A stretch of 30,567 nt of DNA from positions 1-30,567 of the forward strand of contig CAJUJG010000042.1 of NCBI GenBank assembly GCA_910586715.1, given 5' to 3'. Both the position numbers and the translations under genes were made by a program. Below the pieces are notes generated by a model. It worked only from the letters and a program-made list of their open reading frames with translations, was not told the DNA's origin and searched no databases. This document shows, in pieces, positions 1 through 5,735 of this stretch; within the stretch, counting starts at the first letter, position 1; each line of letters starts with the position of its first letter. The DNA is from an uncultured Lachnospiraceae bacterium. GTDB taxonomy: Bacteria > Bacillota > Clostridia > Lachnospirales > Lachnospiraceae.

Positions 1-6
1 ATGATT

Positions 7-50
7 CTCCTTGTAGAGCGCAAGGAGCTTAAACAAAAGAAGGCTCAATG
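7..50 (+). ncRNA. Last repeat of a type III antitoxin RNA (partial array)
   Basis: A 7-bp perfect hairpin (CTCCTTG at 7-13, CAAGGAG at 21-27) has the loop TAGAGCG. The loop bases GAGC (16-19) can pair with GCTC at 43-46, giving an H-type pseudoknot. Type III antitoxins are tandem pseudoknot RNAs placed just before a terminator and a ToxN-like toxin gene, which is exactly the order here. Only one repeat is visible because the window starts inside the locus, so the repeat length and copy number cannot be read. The function is inferred from fold and position. Confidence 0.6.
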
Positions 51-55
51 GATTA

Positions 56-85
56 CCCTCTGCACATGCAGGGGGTATTTTTATA
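56..85 (+). terminator. Leaky terminator between antitoxin RNA and toxin gene
   Basis: The arms CCCTCTGCA (56-64) and TGCAGGGGG (67-75) pair over 9 bp with one G-U, and the T-rich run TATTTTTATA follows. The toxin ribosome site AGGAG (85-89) begins right after it. In type III systems such a terminator lets most transcription stop after the antitoxin repeats and only a fraction reach the toxin, which sets the RNA-to-toxin ratio. Confidence 0.8.
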
Positions 86-95
86 GGAGTAAAGC

Positions 96-530
96 ATGCA
101 GCTAAAAATACTTTCAGAAAAATTCTATAATACATACGTTCATTGCGATGAGATATTGAAAAAGAAAGACCGTCCATATGCCTGTATGACTATAGAGCTT
201 GACGGCATACTGTTTGCGGTACCGTTCCGGCACCATATAAGACATCCCCATTCTTTCCACACCATAGGGGAAGCCGGTCTTGATTATTCGAAGTCTGTTA
301 TTATTGCGGATGCTCTCTTTTTATCCGATGATACGCCATCGATTGAAAGCAAAGAATTTGCAATCATAAAGAAAAATGAGCAGAAAATACGATATGGGCT
401 TTCCAAGTATGTCCGTCAGTATAAAAGGGCTATGAAGCATCGTGATAATCCGCGAAGCGAAAATATATTAAAATACAGTACGTTAAAATATTTTGAAGAA
501 TATTTTGATTGCGACATCGCAACCAAATAA
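96..530 (+). CDS. Type III toxin, ToxN/AbiQ superfamily (TenpN-like endoribonuclease)
   Basis: This is a 144-residue basic protein beginning MQLKILSEKFY. The block FAVPFRHHIRH followed by GLDYSKSVII is the pattern I know from the TenpN branch of the ToxN/AbiQ fold. These are endoribonuclease toxins that cut their own antitoxin precursor and cell mRNA and are held inactive by pseudoknot RNA. The start is ATG at 96 with AGGAG seven bases upstream. A terminator and an antitoxin-like hairpin stand directly before it, which supports the call independently of protein similarity. It sits at the end of an integrated element beside the integrase, a common place for phage-defence or element-stabilising TA loci. 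Assignment to TenpN rather than another ToxN branch is less certain than the superfamily. Confidence 0.75.
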   Translation: MQLKILSEKFYNTYVHCDEILKKKDRPYACMTIELDGILFAVPFRHHIRHPHSFHTIGEAGLDYSKSVIIADALFLSDDTPSIESKEFAIIKKNEQKIRYGLSKYVRQYKRAMKHRDNPRSENILKYSTLKYFEEYFDCDIATK

Positions 531-661
531 AAATCGCCCAATGCAAAACACCGAGCAATTTTTATAGCATCCCTAAAATGAGATAATTAATGACAACAAT
601 ATTGTATCATTTTTGGGAGCAGCCTGCAAGCGTTAAATGACGTTGGCTGTTATTTTTGTAC

Positions 662-697
662 CCAAAAACCGACTGCTCCAAAGTGTTTCGGTTTTGG
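662..697 (+). promoter_or_regulatory. Inverted repeat in the integrase leader
   Basis: CCAAAAACCGA (662-672) and TCGGTTTTGG (688-697) pair over 10 bp with one bulged A, around a 15-nt loop. The structure ends 13 bases before the integrase ribosome site AAGGAGG (710-716). It could be a protein-binding site or an RNA structure that limits integrase expression. No U-run follows, so it is not a plain terminator. Role unknown. Confidence 0.4.
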
Positions 698-725
698 CAA
701 TATAATTCTAAGGAGGAATGATACA

Positions 726-1832
726 ATGGCGAAATACAAGAAACGTCCCGACGGACGCTATGCAACAACCGTAATGGCAGGATACAAACCGGACGGCAGA
801 CCAAACAACATATTCCTGTCCGCAAAAACAGAAAAGGAACTGAAAGAAAAAATCCTTGAAGTTAAAATGAAACTGAAACAAGGAGCCGTAGTTAAAAGCC
901 CAAACACGTTATTAAAAGATTATGCTGACAACTGGTTTGAAACTTACAAAGCTTCTGTCGGCATTAATACCAAGGCAATGTACAAGAATGCGTTGAACTA
1001 CATAAAACCTGAATTAGGACATCTTCCATTGGACAAGATACGCCGTTCCGATGTACAAAAACTTATAAATGATAATCAGGAACATCCACGGACTTGTGAA
1101 ATCATAAAATTAACCCTTGTTCAGATTTTAAACAGCGCCGTTGATGACAGGCTGATTGCGGAAAATGCAGCCCAAAAGGCATCCGTCCCAAAGCGTCATA
1201 AATCGGAACGGCGTGCTCTGACCGATTTGGAAAAGGAAGCAATTAAAAAAGCAGATTTTACACCAAAGGAACGGGCATATATAACACTTATCTACTTTTT
1301 CGGCTTGCGCAAAGGCGAAACGCTTGCGCTGACAAAAGCGGATATTGATTTTAAGAGGAAAACACTTACCATAAACAAATCCGTGGTGATAGATGTAAAC
1401 AAGACTGTTGTGAAAGAAGGCGCCAAAAGCGACGCAGGTAACCGCACAATACCTATCCCTGAAAGTGCCGTTGCGTTCCTGCGCGATTATTTGAAAACCC
1501 TTGACACGTTTTACCTTTTCCCGGGGCAAAATGCTGATACCATGTCTGAAGCACAGTACAAGCGTATGTGGAAGCATATTGTAGAAAAAATGAACTATGC
1601 CGTGACTACGGAAAAGGAAAGGCAAATCGGCGCAGAACCCATTCATGGTTTAACTGCACATATGTTTCGTCACAACTACTGTACAATGCTTTACTATTCC
1701 GGAATAAGCCATAAAAAGGCAGTGGAGCTCATGGGGCACGCTGATATAAAAATGATAATGGAAGTATACGCTCATTTAGATGATAAAAAGGAAGCCGTTC
1801 AAGAAAAATTAGATCATGCAATTTCGCTATAA
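726..1832 (+). CDS. int: Tyrosine recombinase / integrase of a tRNA-targeting mobile element
   Basis: This 368-residue protein has the three parts of Tn916/ICE-type integrases. Residues 1-50 are a basic arm-DNA-binding domain (MAKYKKRPDGRYATTVMAGY). About 60-140 form a SAM-like core-binding domain. About 160-360 form the catalytic domain. The catalytic set is visible: R195 in FFGLRKGE, K234 in EGAKSD, H312 and R315 in HMFRH, H338 in MGH and the nucleophile Y348 in EVYAHL. The start is ATG with AAGGAGG ten bases upstream. It ends 141 bp from the 3' end of tRNA-Thr, so this is probably the terminal gene of an element integrated at that tRNA, with the body lying to the left. No excisionase gene is seen between toxin and integrase. 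Intact and probably active. Confidence 0.95.
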   Translation: MAKYKKRPDGRYATTVMAGYKPDGRPNNIFLSAKTEKELKEKILEVKMKLKQGAVVKSPNTLLKDYADNWFETYKASVGINTKAMYKNALNYIKPELGHLPLDKIRRSDVQKLINDNQEHPRTCEIIKLTLVQILNSAVDDRLIAENAAQKASVPKRHKSERRALTDLEKEAIKKADFTPKERAYITLIYFFGLRKGETLALTKADIDFKRKTLTINKSVVIDVNKTVVKEGAKSDAGNRTIPIPESAVAFLRDYLKTLDTFYLFPGQNADTMSEAQYKRMWKHIVEKMNYAVTTEKERQIGAEPIHGLTAHMFRHNYCTMLYYSGISHKKAVELMGHADIKMIMEVYAHLDDKKEAVQEKLDHAISL

Positions 1833-1882
1833 TCCCGCTATAATTTTGCTATAAAAACGCCCTTTGCTATAGAAAAGCTATA
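1826..1882 (+). repeat. Five GCTATA direct repeats (candidate integrase arm sites)
   Basis: GCTATA occurs at 1826, 1837, 1848, 1866 and 1877, giving spacings of 11, 11, 18 and 11 bp. The first copy overlaps the integrase stop codon. Short, helically phased direct repeats between an integrase gene and its attachment site are what arm-type binding sites look like, and this integrase has an N-terminal arm-binding domain. The function is inferred. Confidence 0.6.
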
Positions 1883-1890
1883 GGAGTTTT

Positions 1891-1920
1891 GGCATAATTC
1901 GGTGCATTTCGGCATAAATG
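1891..1920 (+). repeat. Three 10-bp tandem repeats next to the attachment site
   Basis: GGCATAATTC, GGTGCATTTC and GGCATAAATG follow each other with an exact 10-bp period. They lie between the GCTATA cluster and the terminator. Possible roles are excisionase or further integrase arm sites. Similarity is moderate: units 1 and 3 share 8 of 10 bases, and unit 2 is weaker. Confidence 0.45.
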
Positions 1921-1924
1921 AAAA

Positions 1925-1962
1925 AACCCTGAAACCATAGATAATCCAATGGTTTCAGGGTT
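1925..1962. terminator. Bidirectional terminator between integrase and tRNA-Thr
   Basis: The arms AACCCTGAAACCAT (1925-1938) and ATGGTTTCAGGGTT (1949-1962) are perfectly complementary around a 10-nt loop. A run of A lies on the left and a run of T on the right, so the structure can stop transcription from both the integrase (plus strand) and the tRNA (minus strand). Confidence 0.9.
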
Positions 1963-1973
1963 TTTCCCTGTAA

Positions 1974-2046
1974 AGCTTCCAAAGGGACTTGAACCCTCGA
2001 CCTACTGATTACGAATCAGTCGCGCTACCAACTGCGCTATGGAAGC
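1974..2046 (-). tRNA. tRNA-Thr (anticodon CGU)
   Basis: On the minus strand the 7-bp acceptor stem GCTTCCA/TGGAAGC, D-arm, anticodon stem CTGAT/ATCAG around loop TTCGTAA, and T-arm with GGTTCAAGTCC are all present. The anticodon CGT gives threonine (codon ACG). The discriminator base is T and CCA is not encoded. The 3' half is the likely attachment core of the neighbouring integrase. Confidence 0.95.
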
Positions 2047-2088
2047 CTGTACAATGCATTAATTAGCAGTACCGCTATATATTACCAT

Positions 2089-2103
2089 AAAAAAAAAAAA
2101 AAA
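2089..2103. other. Run of 15 A upstream of tRNA-Thr
   Basis: A 15-base A homopolymer lies in the very AT-rich 2047-2167 stretch between tRNA-Thr and grcA. On the minus strand it is a T-run upstream of the tRNA promoter region. It may act as a bent-DNA or UP-like element, and its length is prone to sequencing error. I could not fix a clean promoter for the tRNA. Confidence 0.5.
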
Positions 2104-2167
2104 GCAAGTATTTTAGCAAATAAATTACAAAAATTACAAAAAATATATAAATTAAATATCTTTTATT

Positions 2168-2199
2168 ACTGCTTTAGCTCCATATGGAGCTAAAGCAGT
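2168..2199. terminator. Perfect 32-bp palindrome behind grcA
   Basis: The arms ACTGCTTTAGCTCCAT and ATGGAGCTAAAGCAGT are perfect, with no loop spacer and CATATG at the centre. It lies 33 bp after the grcA stop codon, so it is the likely transcript end or 3' stabiliser. No real U-run follows on the minus strand, so factor-independent termination is not certain. Confidence 0.5.
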
Positions 2200-2232
2200 C
2201 TGTTATGCAGAAAATATTTTTTAAGCACTAAT

Positions 2233-2475
2233 TTATACACCTTCATGGAATGTTCTTGAGATAACATCCGCCTGCTGTTCCGGTGTCAGCTTAATAAAGT
2301 TTACAGCATAACCTGAAACACGGATTGTAAGCTGCGGATAATTCTCCGGATGCTTCTGCGCGTCCAAAAGCGTATCTCTGTTCAAAACATTGACATTCAA
2401 ATGATGTCCTCCCTTTGTTGCATAACCATCCAAAAGATTTACCAAATTGTCTACCTGCTGTGTATTTGCTGCCAT
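2233..2475 (-). CDS. grcA: Autonomous glycyl radical cofactor (pyruvate formate-lyase spare part)
   Basis: This 80-residue protein matches the C-terminal glycyl-radical domain of pyruvate formate-lyase. The motif TIRVSGYAVNF holds the radical glycine, and LTPEQQADVISRTFHEG resembles the PFL C-terminus. In E. coli GrcA (YfiD) replaces the end of PFL after oxygen cleaves it at the radical glycine; here the long N-terminal part of YfiD is missing. I chose ATG at 2475 because AAGGAGG lies eight bases upstream; a TTG two codons earlier would be too close to it. A Crp/Fnr gene lies next upstream, and a CRP/FNR-type site sits at a promoter-proximal position. No pfl gene is in the window. Confidence 0.88.
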   Translation of the reverse strand: MAANTQQVDNLVNLLDGYATKGGHHLNVNVLNRDTLLDAQKHPENYPQLTIRVSGYAVNFIKLTPEQQADVISRTFHEGV

Positions 2476-2552
2476 AATCAATTCCTCCTTGTTTGATACA
2501 TACTTATATTTTTATTTGTTTGTTTTTATCCTGCCTGTTTGTTTTCAGCTTG

Positions 2553-2602
2553 TGACTATAGTATATTCAAATCTCGGAAGAATTTCCGTAACATCTGTTA
2601 CA
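2553..2602 (-). promoter_or_regulatory. grcA promoter with CRP/FNR-type operator at -41.5
   Basis: On the minus strand TGTAACAGATGTTACG (2602-2587) is a near-perfect TGTAAC-N4-GTTACA dyad. The -10 TATACT (2565-2560) would start transcription near 2553, which places the dyad centre at -41.5, the textbook class II activator position. No good -35 box exists, as expected for an activated promoter. A second short dyad, CGGAAGAATTTCCG, lies at 2574-2587. The rest of the 311-bp gap between grcA and the regulator gene is filled by the repeat at 2656-2786. Confidence 0.6.
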
Positions 2603-2655
2603 TTTTTTAGTTTTTTTTGTTTAAAACAAAGTACAATTTTAAAATCAATGAAACG

Positions 2656-2786
2656 ATTCAATACCTTCATAGTTACAGGCATCATCCCATGCAAAAACCT
2701 TCGTGGTTGGGATGATGCCTTACTTTCTCTATGCTTTCTCACGGATTTTGCAGCAAGTGCAAAATCCTGACCTAGACAGTTAAAAA
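2656..2786 (+). repeat. MITE-like hairpin repeat, copy A
   Basis: Stem 1 pairs AGGCATCATCCCA (2677-2689) with TGGGATGATGCCT (2708-2720). Stem 2 pairs GGATTTTGCA (2743-2752) with TGCAAAATCC (2758-2767). The same layout and shared words (TACCTTCATAGTTAC, CCATGCAAA, TTCG, GCAGCAAGTGC, ACAGTTA) recur at 24635-24770 (reverse) and 29820-29976. The terminal inverted repeats of this copy have decayed. It starts directly behind the stop codon of the Crp/Fnr gene. Confidence 0.75.
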
Positions 2787-3479
2787 TCAATACAATGCTT
2801 CAAGTGCGCGGCTGTCCGAAAGCTTTATCACATTTTTTTCCACGGCGATTAACCCTTCCTGCTGCATTTTCATTAACTCTCTCGAAAGCGACGGACGCGT
2901 TGTTCCCAAATAATCGGCAAGTTCTTCCCTGTTCATGGCAAGATGCACAATGCCGTTTTGCTCCGCCTGATCCAAAAGCCAAAGCGCAATCCGCTCTTTT
3001 AACGTCGTTCCCGACAGCAGATGCAGTTTTCTCGTCATGGAAAAATTCTTTTCAGACTGAATCTCCAACATATTTCTTGTAATCAGCCTGTGATGTTCGC
3101 AGGCGTTGCTGCAAAAGCAGTAGAAAAAATCCCACGGTATCTCAAGAAGTCTGACACTGCCCTGCGCAATCGCGTCATACCAATAATTTTCGGCATCTGC
3201 AAACAAAAACATTTCGCCAAACACATCGCCTGCCTCCACAAGAAACAGCACATCCCGCTTTCCCGACGCAAAATCCTTTGAAAGCATCACGACCCCTTCC
3301 AAAAGCAAAAACAAATTTTTCGGGGTTTCGCCCTGTCGGAAAATATAGCTTTCATCCTGAAATGTCCGCTCAACCGTTTTTGAACACGCAAACATTTTAT
3401 CAAGCTCCGCATCACTGATATTGCGGAATAAATGAATATCCCGTATGCGTTCCCTGCACCGCTTTACACTCTCCGTCAT
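2787..3479 (-). CDS. Crp/Fnr-family transcriptional regulator
   Basis: This 230-residue protein has an N-terminal cyclic-nucleotide-binding-type beta barrel (about 20-115, with FRQGETPKNLFLLLEG and GDVFGEM), a long dimer helix (about 120-150) and a C-terminal winged helix (about 155-225). The recognition segment is REELADYLGTTRPSLSREL. The effector is unknown. There is no classical FNR N-terminal cysteine set, but C121, C123 and C127 cluster at the start of the dimer helix. Its ATG lies 4 bp after the groEL stop codon, so it is probably co-transcribed with groESL under CIRCE control and translationally coupled, since no strong ribosome site is seen. The target may be grcA, whose promoter carries a CRP/FNR-type dyad. 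Confidence 0.9.
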   Translation of the reverse strand: MTESVKRCRERIRDIHLFRNISDAELDKMFACSKTVERTFQDESYIFRQGETPKNLFLLLEGVVMLSKDFASGKRDVLFLVEAGDVFGEMFLFADAENYWYDAIAQGSVRLLEIPWDFFYCFCSNACEHHRLITRNMLEIQSEKNFSMTRKLHLLSGTTLKERIALWLLDQAEQNGIVHLAMNREELADYLGTTRPSLSRELMKMQQEGLIAVEKNVIKLSDSRALEALY

Positions 3480-3483
3480 AAAA

Positions 3484-5109
3484 TTACATCATACCGCCCA
3501 TTCCCGGACCGCCTGCAGGCATAGCCGGAACGTCTTCCTTAATATTTGCAACAACAGACTCTGTTGTAAGCAGTGTACTTGCCACAGAACAAGCGTTTTG
3601 CAATGCGCTTCTTGTCACCTTTGCCGGGTCAAGAATACCAGCCTCAACCATGTTGACATACTCTTCCTTTGCTGCGTCGAAACCAAATCCAACCTCTGAC
3701 TCTTTTACCTTATTGACAATTACGCTGCCCTCAAGACCTGCATTTGCAGCAATGATAAATAACGGAGATTCCAGTGCCTTCAACACAATCTTTGCACCTG
3801 TCTTCTCGTCGCCGTCAAGCGTCTCAACAAGCTCTGCCACCTTCTTTGACGCATGGATATAAGCAGAACCGCCGCCTGCGATAATACCTTCCTCTACGGC
3901 TGCTCTTGTCGCATTGAGCGCATCCTCCATACGAAGCTTTGCTTCCTTCATCTCTGTTTCCGTTGCCGCACCGACGCGGATTACTGCGACACCGCCTGCA
4001 AGCTTTGCAAGACGTTCCTGTAACTTTTCCTTATCAAAATCAGATGTTGTCTCCTCAATCTGCTTCTTAATCTGTGAAATACGCGCGTCAATTGCCGCCT
4101 TATCGCCTTCGCCGTCAACGATAATCGTGTTCTCCTTCTGAACCTTTACGGATTTCGCACGACCGCACTGCTCTAAGGTTGCCTCTTTGAGGTCAAGACC
4201 CAGCTCCTCGCTGATTACCTGACCGCCAGTCAGAATTGCAATATCCTCAAGCATTGCCTTTCTTCTGTCTCCATATCCCGGAGCCTTTACTGCTACCACA
4301 TTGAATGTACCGCGCAATTTGTTGACGATTAACGTTGTAAGCGCCTCGCCCTCAACATCCTCTGCAATAATGAGAAGCTTCGCACCGGACTGTACTACCT
4401 GCTCCAAAACAGGAAGAATTTCCTGAATGTTCGCAATTTTCTTATCCGTAATTAAAATGTAAGGATCTTCCATTGTCGCTTCCATTTTATCCATATCGGT
4501 TGCCATGTAAGCAGAAATGTATCCGCGATCAAACTGCATACCCTCTACTAAGTCAAGTTCTGTCTGCATGGTCTTTGACTCCTCAATAGTAATAACGCCG
4601 TCGCCGGAAACCTTCTCCATCGCATCCGCCACCATGCTTCCGACTTCCTCATCGCCTGCAGAGATTGCCGCAACCCTTGCGATATGCTGCTTTCCGTTTA
4701 CCTTAGAGCTCATTGACGCAATTGCGTCCACTGCACAGTTTGTCGCCTTCTTCATACCCTTTCTTAAAATAATCGGGTTTGCGCCTGCTGCTAAATTCTT
4801 CATTCCTTCGTTAATCATTGCCTGCGCCAAAACAGTCGCCGTTGTCGTACCGTCGCCTGCCACGTCGTTTGTCTTTGTGGCAACTTCCTTGACAAGCTGT
4901 GCGCCCATGTTTTCAAATGCGTCCTCAAGCTCAATCTCCTTTGCAATTGTCACACCGTCGTTTGTAATAAGCGGTGCGCCGAATGACTTGTCAAGAACAA
5001 CGTTTCTTCCTTTAGGTCCAAGCGTCACGCTAACAGTGTCTGCCAGTTTATTCACGCCTGCTTCTAATGTCTTACGAGCCTCTGCTCCATATTTAATTTC
5101 CTTTGCCAT
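3484..5109 (-). CDS. groL: Chaperonin GroEL (Hsp60)
   Basis: This 541-residue chaperonin forms the double-ring ATP-dependent folding chamber with GroES in the cytosol. Hallmarks seen are LGPKGRNVVL near residue 31, the ATP-site block AGDGTTTATVLA near 84-95, the apical domain, and the C-terminal GGM-type tail GGPGMGGMM. The start ATG has GGAGG ten bases upstream. It is the second gene of the operon, 118 bp after groES, with two hairpins in between. The Crp/Fnr gene follows after 4 bp. Length and sequence are normal for the family. Confidence 0.99.
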   Translation of the reverse strand: MAKEIKYGAEARKTLEAGVNKLADTVSVTLGPKGRNVVLDKSFGAPLITNDGVTIAKEIELEDAFENMGAQLVKEVATKTNDVAGDGTTTATVLAQAMINEGMKNLAAGANPIILRKGMKKATNCAVDAIASMSSKVNGKQHIARVAAISAGDEEVGSMVADAMEKVSGDGVITIEESKTMQTELDLVEGMQFDRGYISAYMATDMDKMEATMEDPYILITDKKIANIQEILPVLEQVVQSGAKLLIIAEDVEGEALTTLIVNKLRGTFNVVAVKAPGYGDRRKAMLEDIAILTGGQVISEELGLDLKEATLEQCGRAKSVKVQKENTIIVDGEGDKAAIDARISQIKKQIEETTSDFDKEKLQERLAKLAGGVAVIRVGAATETEMKEAKLRMEDALNATRAAVEEGIIAGGGSAYIHASKKVAELVETLDGDEKTGAKIVLKALESPLFIIAANAGLEGSVIVNKVKESEVGFGFDAAKEEYVNMVEAGILDPAKVTRSALQNACSVASTLLTTESVVANIKEDVPAMPAGGPGMGGMM

Positions 5110-5163
5110 GATTGCATATCCTCCAAATCTAAATTTTTCAAATCATCTTCATTTATTTCATGC

Positions 5164-5223
5164 AGAGAACGCGCCATTTGCGTTCTCTTAATCATTCAGA
5201 AAATCTTAGATTTTCTGAATGAT
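5164..5223 (-). promoter_or_regulatory. Two hairpins between groES and groEL
   Basis: Directly behind the groES stop, ATCATTCAGAAAATCT (5191-5206) pairs with AGATTTTCTGAATGAT (5208-5223) over 16 bp. A second hairpin pairs AGAGAACGC (5164-5172) with GCGTTCTCT (5180-5188). Neither has a U-run. They could act as a processing or stability signal, or a partial attenuator, that makes groES and groEL transcript levels differ. Confidence 0.6.
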
Positions 5224-5227
5224 TTGA

Positions 5228-5512
5228 TTACTGAATCACTGCCAGTATATCGTTCTGCTTTACAATAATGTACTCCTCATCGTCAATCTTAACTTCCGTT
5301 CCGGAATATTTTGAGTAAATTACGTTGTCGCCGGCCTTTACCTCCATTTTTACCTCCTTGCCGTCTACAACGCCGCCCGGTCCTACTGCAATCACTTCTG
5401 CCTGCTGCGGCTTCTCCTTGCTCTGTCCCGGTAAAACAATGCCGGACTTTGTGGTCTCCTCAGCGATTAACTGTTTTAATACAACTCTGTCTCCTAATGG
5501 TACTAACTTCAT
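5228..5512 (-). CDS. groS: Co-chaperonin GroES (Hsp10)
   Basis: This 94-residue protein is the lid of the GroEL chamber. Typical blocks are the start MKLVPLGDRVVLKQ, the mobile loop EETTKSGIVLPGQSKEKPQ (about 18-36), VIAVGPG and the C-terminal DEEYIIVKQNDILAVI. The start ATG has AAGGAGG nine bases upstream. It is the first gene of the groES-groEL operon and carries a CIRCE element in its leader. Normal length. Confidence 0.99.
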   Translation of the reverse strand: MKLVPLGDRVVLKQLIAEETTKSGIVLPGQSKEKPQQAEVIAVGPGGVVDGKEVKMEVKAGDNVIYSKYSGTEVKIDDEEYIIVKQNDILAVIQ

Positions 5513-5566
5513 GTTAAAATGCCTCCTTAAAAATAATTTATAATCATTTTTTCCTGTCCTTCGTGA

Positions 5567-5593
5567 TTAGCACTCCTTGTTATTGAGTGCTAA
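5567..5593. promoter_or_regulatory. CIRCE operator (HrcA site)
   Basis: TTAGCACTC (5567-5575), a 9-nt spacer and GAGTGCTAA (5585-5593) match the CIRCE consensus exactly. HrcA binds this element and represses groESL until heat or misfolded protein titrates GroEL. It overlaps the predicted transcription start near 5595. hrcA itself is not in the window. Confidence 0.98.
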
Positions 5594-5601
5594 CAGAACA
5601 T

Positions 5602-5630
5602 ATCATAATTTTTTACAAAACGATGTGCAA
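5602..5630 (-). promoter_or_regulatory. groESL promoter
   Basis: On the minus strand the -35 TTGCAC (5630-5625) and the -10 TATGAT (5607-5602) are separated by 17 bp. The predicted start falls at the edge of the CIRCE element, the usual arrangement for vegetative-sigma, HrcA-controlled groESL. Confidence 0.85.
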
Positions 5631-5735
5631 GCGTATTCAGATGCCATTTTCTTCCATTATCTCATATTTTCTTTTTTTTACTCACATTTTCTCACGTTTT
5701 TGGAATTTAATTTACTTAATAATTATTTTATATTT

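Noticed and set aside
534..565. Weak terminator after the toxin gene (AAAATCGC ... GCAATTTTT)
   Set aside because: The stem has a mismatch and a long loop, so I could not support a terminator call.
607..825. Small minus-strand frame across the integrase start
   Set aside because: It overlaps the integrase ribosome site and N-terminus, and has no ribosome site or recognisable motif.
1826..1920. Possible CRISPR array from short repeats
   Set aside because: The units are only 6-10 bp with no spacers of constant length and no cas genes; they fit integrase binding sites better.
4517..5191. 224-residue open frame opposite groEL
   Set aside because: It is a shadow of a highly conserved gene; composition (Ser/Ala/Pro-rich) is typical of antisense frames.
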